From Clostridium sp. CAG:575 (GTDB taxonomy: Bacteria; Bacillota; Clostridia; TANB77; CAG-508), in NCBI GenBank assembly GCA_000435535.1, contig FR884540.1:1-14474 (forward strand): DNA of 14,474 nt, given 5' to 3'. Position 1 is the stretch's first letter. Each line of letters opens with the position of its first letter. Below the pieces are notes generated by a model. It had not been told where the DNA came from. It saw only the letters and a program-made list of their open reading frames with translations, and did no database searches. The position numbers were made by a program, and so were the translations under genes. Shown piece after piece: positions 1 to 6,650 of the stretch.

Positions 1-62
1 AATATTATATATAATAGAGAACAAATCAGAAAGAATTAGAAACAAGGAGGAAAAACATAAAA

Positions 63-1031
63 ATGAATGAAATAATAGAGAAAGACAAAATGCCTAAGAT
101 AAAAGTAATAGGAGTAGGAGGAGCTGGAAATAATGCAATAAATAGAATGATTGAAGATAATGTAAGTGGAGTATCATTTTATATGATGAATACAGAAACT
201 GGTACATTAAAAAGATCAAGAACAAGTAATATTTTACAAATAGGAGTTCAAACAACTAGAGGATTAGGAGCTGGAGCAAATGAACTTGTTGGAGAAAGAG
301 CAGCTATTGAAAATAAAGAAGAAATTAAACAAATTTTGCAAGGAGCAGATTTGGTGTTTATAACTGCTGGAATGGGTGGAGGAACAGGAACAGGAGCAGC
401 ACCAATTGTTGCAGAAATTGCAAAAGAAATGGGAATTTTAACAATAGGGATTGTAACAAAACCATTTTTATTTGAGGGAAAAGCTAGAAAATTAAGAGCA
501 GATAAGGGAACTGAAAGATTAAGAAATAATGTTGATGATTTAATTGTTGTATTAAATGACAATTTATTAAAAGTAACAGATACAAAGATAACATTAGATA
601 AAGCATTTTCTTTAGCTGATGATGTTTTGGAACAAGGTATTACAAGTATAACAGATTTATTAACATCAATAGGAGAAGTTAATATAGATTTTGCGGATAT
701 AAAAACAACTATGAGTTATAAAGGCAAAGCATATATGGGAATAGGAAGAGCAAGTGGAGAAAAGAAGATAGAAGAAGCTGTTAGACAAGCTATTGAAAAT
801 CCTTTAACAGAAAGCAAAATTGATGGAGCAAAAGGTGTTATATTTAATGTAAAAGGAGACGAATCATTAAGTTTAATAGAAATAAATAGTGCAATAGGAC
901 TAATTAATGAGAAAATAAGTGATGATGCCAATGTTATATTTGGAACAGTAATTGATAATAATATGGGTGAGGAAGTATCAGTAACTGTAATAGCAACAGG
1001 AATTGAAGAAAAAGCAGAAATAAGAAAATAG
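63..1031 (+). CDS. ftsZ: FtsZ-family GTPase, short form without C-terminal tail
   Basis: A 322-residue tubulin-like GTPase that should polymerise with GTP, as in the cell-division ring. Visible motifs are GVGGAGNNAINRM at 17-29, the tubulin signature GGGTGTG at 105-111, Glu138 and Arg142 in KPFLFEGKAR, Asn166, Asp187, and a complete T7 catalytic loop NIDFAD at 207-212. Both the GTP-binding site and the site that triggers hydrolysis in the next subunit therefore look intact. The usual NTDAQAL motif reads NTETGTL and PND reads LND, so it is somewhat divergent. It stops right after the globular core (TVIATGIEEKAEIRK). The disordered linker and the conserved tail peptide that binds FtsA, SepF and ZapA are missing; ordinary FtsZ is about 350-400 residues. 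AAGGAGG at 44-50 supports the ATG at 63. A TATAAT at 10-15 may be the -10 box. It could be the only FtsZ or a second paralogue. Confidence 0.93.
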   Translation: MNEIIEKDKMPKIKVIGVGGAGNNAINRMIEDNVSGVSFYMMNTETGTLKRSRTSNILQIGVQTTRGLGAGANELVGERAAIENKEEIKQILQGADLVFITAGMGGGTGTGAAPIVAEIAKEMGILTIGIVTKPFLFEGKARKLRADKGTERLRNNVDDLIVVLNDNLLKVTDTKITLDKAFSLADDVLEQGITSITDLLTSIGEVNIDFADIKTTMSYKGKAYMGIGRASGEKKIEEAVRQAIENPLTESKIDGAKGVIFNVKGDESLSLIEINSAIGLINEKISDDANVIFGTVIDNNMGEEVSVTVIATGIEEKAEIRK

Positions 1032-1100
1032 TAAAATTATTATCTATATAATATAAATAAAACTAAAATAATAACTAATAAAGTGTTGTTTATAATGTTT

Positions 1101-1105
1101 GGAGG
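1101..1105 (+). promoter_or_regulatory. Shine-Dalgarno GGAGG that fixes the start at 1114
   Basis: GGAGG lies 8 bases upstream of ATG 1114. It lies inside the longer TTG-initiated frame, which argues against that frame. Confidence 0.8.
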
Positions 1106-1113
1106 AAAAACTT

Positions 1114-1926
1114 ATGAAAAAGTTATTAGTAATAATTTGTGTGTTATTAATTATATTTGTAGGAATGTATATATATAAAATAAATAGTAATCAAGATAAT
1201 GTAACAGCTCAGGAAGTACAAAATATTCAAGATTATATAAAAAAAATATACATGTGGAAAGAAGTTACAGGAGAGGCACTACCTGAATTTGATGATATAA
1301 ATGAAGCTCCAGATAATTGGTTATGGGAAGTTGTAAAAAAAGATTTAGAAGATTATGAACTTACTTATGAACAAATTCAACAAAAGTCAGAAGAACTTTT
1401 TGGTAATAATTTTTCAAAAGCATTTCCAAAAGATGGAACAGATTACATGTGGTTTGATGAAGAGACAAATAAATATTATTCAACAGGAATAGGGCTAGAT
1501 AGTCAAGAAGACACATTTTTTATTAATAAAATAGATAAAACAAATGACGGATATCAGGTAGAAATAGCTGAATACATTGTTGATTACTCAGAATACACTT
1601 CTGTAGAAAATGAAGAAATGGCTAACCAAGATATACAAAAAAATCAATTAGATAATGAAGCAAAAGAAATTATAGAGCCAGGGTATAATATTTATATAAA
1701 AAATCTTGATGGAAATGTTATACAAACTGTCAAATCAACAGAAAGTGAAAGTCAAATAATAGAAATAGTAAAGGAAAATATAGATAAGTTTTCTAAAAAA
1801 ACAGTAAAATTAATAAAAGATACAAATAATAATATATATGTGAGACAAGTTGAACGGAACAAGTGGGACGTAGACAATTTGTCTCATATTGTTGTCGAAA
1901 ACTGTCAAAAGTTGTCAAAAGAATAG
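1114..1926 (+). CDS. Unrecognised membrane-anchored extracytoplasmic protein
   Basis: A 270-residue protein that I do not recognise. It begins MKKLLVIICVLLIIFVGMYI, a Lys-Lys start followed by one hydrophobic segment (about residues 3-22). There is no lipobox cysteine right after it, so it is probably an uncleaved anchor or signal peptide with the rest outside the cell. The remainder is acidic and soluble-looking, rich in Asp, Glu and Trp, with no enzyme motif I can name. A longer frame opens at TTG 1099, but that codon would overlap the GGAGG at 1101-1105. The GGAGG sits 8 bases before ATG 1114, so 1114 is the better start. It lies 82 bases after ftsZ with no clear terminator between them, so the two may be co-transcribed. 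The last ~25 codons have a less AT-rich, repeat-like composition than the rest. Confidence 0.8.
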   Translation: MKKLLVIICVLLIIFVGMYIYKINSNQDNVTAQEVQNIQDYIKKIYMWKEVTGEALPEFDDINEAPDNWLWEVVKKDLEDYELTYEQIQQKSEELFGNNFSKAFPKDGTDYMWFDEETNKYYSTGIGLDSQEDTFFINKIDKTNDGYQVEIAEYIVDYSEYTSVENEEMANQDIQKNQLDNEAKEIIEPGYNIYIKNLDGNVIQTVKSTESESQIIEIVKENIDKFSKKTVKLIKDTNNNIYVRQVERNKWDVDNLSHIVVENCQKLSKE

Positions 1927-2014
1927 ATAATAAATAGGTAGTACTGAAGATTTTTTTTGAAAGTCAATAGAATATAAGTGGTAGATATTAAAATTTAGAA
2001 GGTGTTAAAGTGAT

Positions 2015-2908
2015 ATGAGTTTAGAATTATTAGAACAGTGCAAAATATGTCCTCATGAATGTAAAATAAATAGAAATAATGGAAAAATAGGAAGATGTAA
2101 ATCTACAGATAAAGTAAAAATTGCATTATATTCAACACATAACTTTGAAGAACCATGTATAAGTGGAAAAAAAGGTTCAGGGACCGTGTTTTTTTCAAAT
2201 TGTAATTTGAATTGTATATTTTGCCAGAATTATGAAATAAGCCAAGAGGGAAAAGGAGAAGAAATATCAATAGAAGGATTGGCAGAAATTTTTTTAAAGC
2301 AACAAGAAAAAGATGTTGAAAATATAAATTTGGTTACACCAACAAGTTATGTTCCACAAATTATAGAAGCAATAAAAATTGCAAAAAGTAAAGGATTAAA
2401 ACTTCCAATAGTTTATAATACAAATGGTTATGAAAAAATTGAAACACTAAAAATGTTAGATGGATATATTGATATTTATTTACCAGATTTTAAATATGCA
2501 CAAAATGAGCTAGGAAAGAGATTATCAAAGGTTGACAATTATTTTGAAATTACGACAGAAGCTTTAAGAGAGATGTATAAACAAACAGGAAAAGCTATTT
2601 TTGATGATAGAGGGATTATGCAAAAAGGTATGATTGTTAGACATTTAGTTTTGCCTAATCATCTAGTAAATTCTCGAAAAGTTTTAAAATGGCTTAATGA
2701 TAATATGAATGATGTTTTTGTAAGTGTTATGGCACAATATTTTCCAACATATAAAGCTAAAGAGCTTGAGGATATAAATAGAAAATTGACAAAAGAAGAA
2801 TATGAGCAAATAGAAAGTTATTTATATAGATTAAATTTAGAAAATGGGTATATTCAAGAATTGGGAGAACATGAAGAAGAATATGTTCCAAAGTGGTTTA
2901 ATACATAA
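2015..2908 (+). CDS. Radical SAM protein, PflX/COG1313 (putative pyruvate formate-lyase activating enzyme-like)
   Basis: A 297-residue radical SAM protein. The CxxxCxxC cluster motif is Cys63, Cys67 and Cys70 (SNCNLNCIFCQN), which holds a [4Fe-4S] centre for reductive cleavage of S-adenosylmethionine. An N-terminal set of cysteines (Cys9, Cys12, Cys16, Cys28, in CKICPHEC and GRC) could hold extra metal. This N-terminal pattern followed by the CNLNCxFCQN core is typical of the PflX/COG1313 group. That group is related to glycyl-radical enzyme activators, but its substrate is generally not known. YNTNGY and DIYLPDFKY at mid-protein fit the same group. Length is normal. ATG 2015 is preceded by AAGGTG at 1998-2003. 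No glycyl-radical enzyme gene is visible in the window, so I infer no partner. It is followed by thyA about 100 bases later with a separate promoter. Confidence 0.85.
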   Translation: MSLELLEQCKICPHECKINRNNGKIGRCKSTDKVKIALYSTHNFEEPCISGKKGSGTVFFSNCNLNCIFCQNYEISQEGKGEEISIEGLAEIFLKQQEKDVENINLVTPTSYVPQIIEAIKIAKSKGLKLPIVYNTNGYEKIETLKMLDGYIDIYLPDFKYAQNELGKRLSKVDNYFEITTEALREMYKQTGKAIFDDRGIMQKGMIVRHLVLPNHLVNSRKVLKWLNDNMNDVFVSVMAQYFPTYKAKELEDINRKLTKEEYEQIESYLYRLNLENGYIQELGEHEEEYVPKWFNT

Positions 2909-2937
2909 TTAGAAATCTAAAATAAAAATGTTGGAAT

Positions 2938-2969
2938 TTGTAGATAAATAAAATTTGTTATGATATAAT
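2938..2969 (+). promoter_or_regulatory. Probable extended -10 promoter for thyA
   Basis: TGATATAAT at 2961-2969 matches an extended -10 (TGNTATAAT). A weak -35-like TTGTAG lies at 2938-2943 with a long 20-base spacer; extended -10 promoters depend little on the -35. It is about 40 bases upstream of the thyA start and downstream of the preceding stop. Confidence 0.5.
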
Positions 2970-3010
2970 TCGATTATAAATAAAAATTTCTATTTAAGGA
3001 GGATTTTTAA

Positions 3011-3868
3011 ATGACACAGGCTGATAAAAATTTTATTGAAACATGTAAAAAAATTTTAGAAGAAGGATATTCTTCAGAAGGAACAGGAGTTAGGACAAGA
3101 TGGGATGATGGAGCAGAAGCAAATTACATTTCTATTGTTGGAGTTCAAAATGTATATGATGTTGGAAAAGAATTTCCGATGATAACATTAAGGAATAATA
3201 GTCAAACTGTAAAAAGAGCTATTGATGAAATTTTGTGGATTTGGCAAAAAAAATCAAATAAAGTAAGTGATTTAAATTCACATATTTGGGATCAGTGGGC
3301 TGGTGAAGATGGAACAATAGGAAAAGCTTATGGTTATCAGTTTGCTCAAAAGTATGATTTCAAGACAAAAGAAGGAATTCAAAAAATGGATCAAGTTGAT
3401 TATGTATTATATTTATTAAAACATGACCCAGCTAGTCGTAGAATTATGACTAATCTTTTTAATCATGCAGAGTTAAAAGATATGAATCTAGAACCATGTG
3501 CATATTCTACACAATGGTTAGTAAAAGGTGGTAAGTTACATCTTATTTTAAATCAACGTTCACAAGATATGTTAGCAGCAAATGGATGGAATACAATGCA
3601 ATATGCAGCATTATTATGTATGTTTGCACAGGTGTCAGGCTTAGAAGTTGGGACATTAACACATAATATTGGAGATTGTCATATATATGATAGACATATT
3701 CCATTAATCAAAAAGTTAATTGAGTCAGAGCCAGTTGATTGTAGTCCAAAGTTAGTTATTAAAAATCCAACAAAAGACTTTTATGATTTTAAAGTGGAAG
3801 ATTTTGAAATTCAAGATTATGATTATAATAAAGAGATAAAACTTGGAAAAATTCCAGTTGCAATTTAA
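3011..3868 (+). CDS. thyA: Thymidylate synthase ThyA
   Basis: A 285-residue thymidylate synthase that methylates dUMP to dTMP using methylene-tetrahydrofolate and releases dihydrofolate. The nucleophilic cysteine is Cys163 in LEPCAYSTQW. The phosphate-binding motif is NQRSQDM at 181-187, and the C-terminal active-site segment HNIGDCHIYDRH (218-229) is complete. The paired arginines at 143-144 (ASRRI), which reach the phosphate across the dimer interface, are present. The LEPCAY form and the absence of the LGxPFN motif (here AANGWNTMQYAALL) resemble the B. subtilis ThyA type more than the E. coli/ThyB type. Length is normal. AAGGAGG at 2996-3002 is 8 bases before the ATG. folA follows 99 bases later. 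That pairing is logical, because ThyA of this type makes dihydrofolate that DHFR must reduce. Confidence 0.96.
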   Translation: MTQADKNFIETCKKILEEGYSSEGTGVRTRWDDGAEANYISIVGVQNVYDVGKEFPMITLRNNSQTVKRAIDEILWIWQKKSNKVSDLNSHIWDQWAGEDGTIGKAYGYQFAQKYDFKTKEGIQKMDQVDYVLYLLKHDPASRRIMTNLFNHAELKDMNLEPCAYSTQWLVKGGKLHLILNQRSQDMLAANGWNTMQYAALLCMFAQVSGLEVGTLTHNIGDCHIYDRHIPLIKKLIESEPVDCSPKLVIKNPTKDFYDFKVEDFEIQDYDYNKEIKLGKIPVAI

Positions 3869-3967
3869 AATGTTATTTGAATAGGATACAGATAATTGTT
3901 ATTTTGAATTTATGGTTAGTAAGGTTTTCTTACAAGTTATTAAAAAGTAGAAAAAGAGAGGAATATA

Positions 3968-4456
3968 ATGCTAAGTATAATAGTTGCAAAATCGAGAAAT
4001 AATGTAATTGGAAATAATAATACAATGTTATGGAAGCTACCAGATGATTTAAAGAGGTTTAAAGAAAAAACCACAGGACATGTAATAATAATGGGGAGAA
4101 AAACATTTGAATCTTTAGGTAGAGTTCTTCCAAATAGAAAGCATATTATTTTAAGTAGAAATAAAAATTTTAAAGTGGATTCAAAAGATGTAAAAGTAAT
4201 ACATTCTGTAGATGAATTAAATGAATATATTAATGAGGAGGAAGAAAATTTTGTAATTGGTGGTACTAATATATATAATTTGTTAATGCCATATTGCAAA
4301 AAAATGTATGTGACCCAATTGGAAAAAGATTTTTATGGAGATGCAATTTTTCCAGAAATTGATGAAAATGAATGGATAGAGGTTTCAAGAGAACAAGGAC
4401 CACAGAATGAAATTGTTGATTTTAAATATGAATATGTAACGTATGTTAGAAAATAA
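3968..4456 (+). CDS. folA: Dihydrofolate reductase
   Basis: A 162-residue chromosomal-type dihydrofolate reductase that reduces dihydrofolate to tetrahydrofolate with NADPH. Motifs in order: NNVIG at 11-15, then LWKLPDDLKRFKEKT at 21-35 with the substrate-binding acid at Asp27. GRKTFESLGRVLPNRKHIIL at 43-62 holds the NADPH- and folate-binding arginines, including Arg57. The glycine pair is Gly98-Gly99 in FVIGGTNIY. Length fits the family. ATG 3968 is preceded by a purine-rich AGAGAGG at 3956-3962. The gene sits 99 bases after thyA, with only a small GTAAG/CTTAC hairpin (3919-3933) between them. The two are therefore probably one transcript. The splB leader array begins about 35 bases after the stop. 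Confidence 0.95.
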   Translation: MLSIIVAKSRNNVIGNNNTMLWKLPDDLKRFKEKTTGHVIIMGRKTFESLGRVLPNRKHIILSRNKNFKVDSKDVKVIHSVDELNEYINEEEENFVIGGTNIYNLLMPYCKKMYVTQLEKDFYGDAIFPEIDENEWIEVSREQGPQNEIVDFKYEYVTYVRK

Positions 4457-4491
4457 ATAATAAAATCAAAGCTTTAGGTTAAACTAATGAT

Positions 4492-4918
4492 ATGAGCGAG
4501 CAAAGCCAAAAGATTTGTTCCCAAAATTTTGAAAAAATATTGGAGAACGATGAGCAAGCAAACTAAAAGATTTGTTCTCCAAAATTTTGAAAAAATATTG
4601 GAGAACGATGAGCAAGCAAACTAAAAGATTTGTTCTCCAAAATTTTGAAAAAATATTGGAGAACGATGAGCAAGCAAACTAAAAGATTTGTTCTCCAAAA
4701 TTTTGAAAAAATATTGGAGAACGATGAGCAAGCAAACTAAAAGATTTGTTCTCCAAAATTTTGAAAAAATATTGGAGAACGATGAGCAAGCAAACTAAAA
4801 GATTTGTTCTCCAAAATTTTGAAAAAATATTGGAGAACGATGAGCAAGCAAACTAAAAGATTTGTTCTCCAAAATTTTGAAAAAATATTGGAGAACGATG
4901 AGCGAGCAAAGCGAGCGA
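4492..4918 (+). repeat. Tandem array of 58-bp hairpin-forming repeats upstream of splB
   Basis: Units start at 4492, 4550, 4608, 4666, 4724, 4782 and 4840; a partial copy follows at 4898. The six units from 4550 to 4897 are identical by eye. The first (4492-4549) is a variant that starts ATGAGCGAGCAAAGC, like the partial last copy. Each unit contains GTTCTCCAA and TTGGAGAAC, nine complementary bases. Between them ATTTT and AAAAT also pair, around a GAA loop with one A-A mismatch, so each RNA copy could fold into a hairpin of about 14 pairs. The GGAG in the 3' arm is followed after four bases by ATG. Each ATG opens a 24-codon frame ending 17 bases past the next unit's ATG. There are no unique spacers, so it is not a CRISPR array. 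The perfect identity suggests recent expansion. Confidence 0.95.
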
Positions 4919-4938
4919 AAGGAGAAAATTATGTTTAA
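4840..4938 (+). CDS. Possible 32-codon leader ORF overlapping the splB start
   Basis: This starts at the ATG of the last complete repeat unit and reads through the partial copy to a TAA at 4936-4938. It overlaps the splB ATG (4931) by eight bases. The peptide begins MSKQTKRFVLQNFEKILEND and ends AKGENYV. GGAG at 4832-4835 lies upstream at close spacing, inside the preceding hairpin. The stop-over-start overlap is the geometry expected for translational coupling. The upstream units each encode a near-identical 24-residue peptide (MSKQ... to ...DEQAN). Expression is inferred only; the frame could be an accident of the repeat. Confidence 0.25.
   Translation: MSKQTKRFVLQNFEKILENDERAKRAKGENYV
4918..4924 (+). 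promoter_or_regulatory. Shine-Dalgarno AAAGGAG for splB
   Basis: AAAGGAG lies six bases before ATG 4931. It is outside the repeat hairpins and favours 4931 over the upstream in-frame ATG (4898) and TTG (4862), both of which lie inside the repeat. Confidence 0.75.
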
Positions 4939-5929
4939 ACCTGAAGCTATTTATTTTGAAAAAGAAATTGAAAACTATAAACTAGGAAAAAAACTATTAG
5001 AAAAATACAAAGAAGTTCCTAAAATAGAAATAGAAAATCATAACAATATAGAAGAAATGAGAAAAAAAGAAAACAGTGAATTTATGAAAATGAAGAGAAA
5101 TCTAATAATAGGAGTCAGGAAAACTCACAAGTTTGTAGAAAACCATAAAACTTCTGACTATCTAGTTCCATATACATCATCAGGGTGTACAGCTGCATGT
5201 ATGTATTGTTATTTAGTTTGTAATTATAACAAATGTGCATATTTAAGGTTATTTGTTAATAGGGAACAAATGATGGATAAAATAATAAAGGTTTCTAATC
5301 AAGCTGAAAGAGAGTTAACCTTTGAAATAGGTAGCAATAGTGATTTGATTTTAGAGAATACCATAACAGGAAATTTGCCATGGACTATAGAAAATTTTAA
5401 AAAAGCTAATAAAGGAAATCTTACATTTCCAACAAAATTTGATATGGTAGATGACATTTTAGATTTAGATCATCAAGGTAGAGTAATAATTAGAATGAGT
5501 ATTAATCCAGAATTTATTATAAATAGAGTTGAGTTTGGAACTTCAAGATTAAATGGAAGAATTGAAGCAATAAATAAATTAAAAGAAGCGGGGTATAGAA
5601 TTGGAATTTTAATTGCACCAGTAATAATGGTCGAAAATTGGAAGAAATTATATTTGCAATTGATACAACAATTATCTGAGAGCTTAACAGAAAATGTAAA
5701 AAAAGACGTCTTTTTTGAAATTATATTTATGACATATAGCTTTGTGCACACTAAAATAAATCAAGAAGCATTTCCAAATGCTATAAATTTATATGATAAA
5801 GAAATAATGACTGGTAGGGGAAAAGGCAAATATATGTATAAAAATCTAGTAAGAGAAGATGGAGAAAAATTTTTAAGAGAGCAAATGAAAAAATATTTTC
5901 CAAATAATGAAATAATGTATATTGTGTAA
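4931..5929 (+). CDS. splB: Spore photoproduct lyase
   Basis: A 332-residue radical SAM DNA-repair enzyme. It reverses the thymine dimer specific to UV-irradiated spores (5-thyminyl-5,6-dihydrothymine) to two thymines during germination. The cluster motif is Cys86, Cys90 and Cys93 in GCTAACMYCYL. The following NYNKCAYLRLFVNREQM is typical of clostridial SPL and brings two more cysteines (Cys97, Cys102). FEIGSNSDLILENTITGNLP starting at residue 131 aligns with the B. subtilis region holding the hydrogen-donor Cys141, but here the aligned residue looks like Ser135. Length is normal. In-frame starts at 4898 and 4862 exist, but the Shine-Dalgarno at 4918-4924 supports 4931. Its presence implies endospore formation. 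It sits between folA and a dCMP deaminase, directly behind the 58-bp repeat array, which probably forms its leader. Confidence 0.92.
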   Translation: MFKPEAIYFEKEIENYKLGKKLLEKYKEVPKIEIENHNNIEEMRKKENSEFMKMKRNLIIGVRKTHKFVENHKTSDYLVPYTSSGCTAACMYCYLVCNYNKCAYLRLFVNREQMMDKIIKVSNQAERELTFEIGSNSDLILENTITGNLPWTIENFKKANKGNLTFPTKFDMVDDILDLDHQGRVIIRMSINPEFIINRVEFGTSRLNGRIEAINKLKEAGYRIGILIAPVIMVENWKKLYLQLIQQLSESLTENVKKDVFFEIIFMTYSFVHTKINQEAFPNAINLYDKEIMTGRGKGKYMYKNLVREDGEKFLREQMKKYFPNNEIMYIV

Positions 5930-5934
5930 AACTA

Positions 5935-5963
5935 TTGAAATACAAAAAAATATGTAGTAATAT
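5935..5963 (+). promoter_or_regulatory. Weak candidate promoter for the dCMP deaminase gene
   Basis: TTGAAA at 5935-5940, a 17-base spacer, then TAATAT at 5958-5963. The -35 is good but the -10 is imperfect. In DNA this AT-rich, such pairs also arise by chance. Confidence 0.3.
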
Positions 5964-6044
5964 GTTCATATAAAGATATGATTTGTTGTAAAAAGTTATT
6001 TTTATAACTATATATCAATAGATAAGAAAGGGCTGAAATTTTAT

Positions 6045-6548
6045 ATGAACGAAGATAAGAATAAAAAAAGAGCAAATTATATAAGCTGGGAAGAGTACTT
6101 TATGGCAATAGCAAAATTGTCTGCAATGAGAAGTAAAGACCCATCAACACAAGTTGGAGCATGTATAGTAAGCAATGATAATAGAATTTTATCAATTGGA
6201 TATAATGGAGCTCCAAATGGATTTAGTGATGATAAATTTCCATGGGGTAGAGAAGGAGAAAATTTAGATACAAAATATCCATATGTATGTCATGCAGAAA
6301 TGAATGCAATATTAAATTTTAGAGGAAGCAAAAAAGATTTAGAAAATTCAAAAATATATGTTGATTTATTTCCTTGTAATGAATGTGCTAAGATTATTAT
6401 ACAAGCTGGAATAAAGGAAGTTGTTTATTTGTCTGATAAATATGCAAATTCAGAAAACAATATTGCATCAAGAAGATTGTTTGATGCTTGTGGAGTAGTA
6501 TATAGAAAATTGGGTACTGAAAATAAAAAAATTGAAATTGAAATTTAG
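6045..6548 (+). CDS. dCMP deaminase family protein (ComEB-like)
   Basis: A 167-residue zinc-dependent deaminase of the cytidine/deoxycytidylate family, most likely converting dCMP to dUMP. The zinc and catalytic motifs are His83 and Glu85 in CHAEMNAIL, and Cys111 and Cys114 in PCNECAK. Glu85 is the proton shuttle. The N-terminal [15 protein letters not shown] and [10 protein letters not shown] are the usual dCMP-deaminase elements. Its product, dUMP, is the substrate of ThyA encoded nearby, so the gene fits the dTMP-synthesis neighbourhood. AAAGGG at 6027-6032 lies 12 bases before ATG 6045, a rather long spacing. It is convergent with mutS2, with a large palindrome between them. It resembles B. 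subtilis ComEB in sequence type, but no competence genes are visible here. Confidence 0.93.
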   Translation: MNEDKNKKRANYISWEEYFMAIAKLSAMRSKDPSTQVGACIVSNDNRILSIGYNGAPNGFSDDKFPWGREGENLDTKYPYVCHAEMNAILNFRGSKKDLENSKIYVDLFPCNECAKIIIQAGIKEVVYLSDKYANSENNIASRRLFDACGVVYRKLGTENKKIEIEI

Positions 6549-6576
6549 GGTAATGTTTTTTTATTTTATGAAAGGT

Positions 6577-6650
6577 ACAAGTCAAAAAAGGGATGTCCCT
6601 TTTTCCCTTGTAGAAGGGAAAATAAAGGAACGTCCCTTATTCCCACTTAT
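6577..6650. repeat. Large imperfect palindrome, REP/MITE-like, probably also a two-way terminator
   Basis: The left arm from 6577 (ACAAGT...AAGGGATGTCCCTT) and the reverse complement of the right arm (ATAAGT...AAGGGACGTTCCTT) match over about 30 bases with a few mismatches and small gaps. Smaller stems nest inside: AAAGGG/CCCTTT at 6588-6602 and TCCCTT/AAGGGA around 6604-6618. It is clearly richer in G and C than its surroundings. The right arm overlaps the mutS2 stop codon (6647-6649). Runs of T follow the small stem on each strand, so it can end both convergent transcripts. The GGGACGT core is of the sort seen in mobile palindromic repeats, but no second full copy lies in this window. Confidence 0.7.

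Noticed and set aside
1893..1899. A second TGTCGAA Spo0A-like box
   Set aside because: It lies in the coding end of the unknown membrane-anchored gene, with no promoter near it; about one such match is expected by chance.
2909..3967. A tetrahydrofolate or other riboswitch ahead of thyA or folA
   Set aside because: The spacers are short and AT-rich, with only a small GTAAG/CTTAC hairpin before folA; no aptamer-like conserved core is visible.
4492..4918. CRISPR array
   Set aside because: The 58-bp units abut with no unique spacers between repeats, and no cas genes are in view.
4862..4930. An N-terminal extension of splB from TTG 4862 (or ATG 4898)
   Set aside because: The extension is encoded by the repeat, and a good Shine-Dalgarno at 4918-4924 directs ATG 4931. 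The 4898 start remains a weak possibility.
6045..6548. tRNA adenosine deaminase (TadA) as the identity of the deaminase
   Set aside because: The spacing between HAE and PCxxC, the [12 protein letters not shown] start and the YNGAPNGF motif fit dCMP deaminases better.
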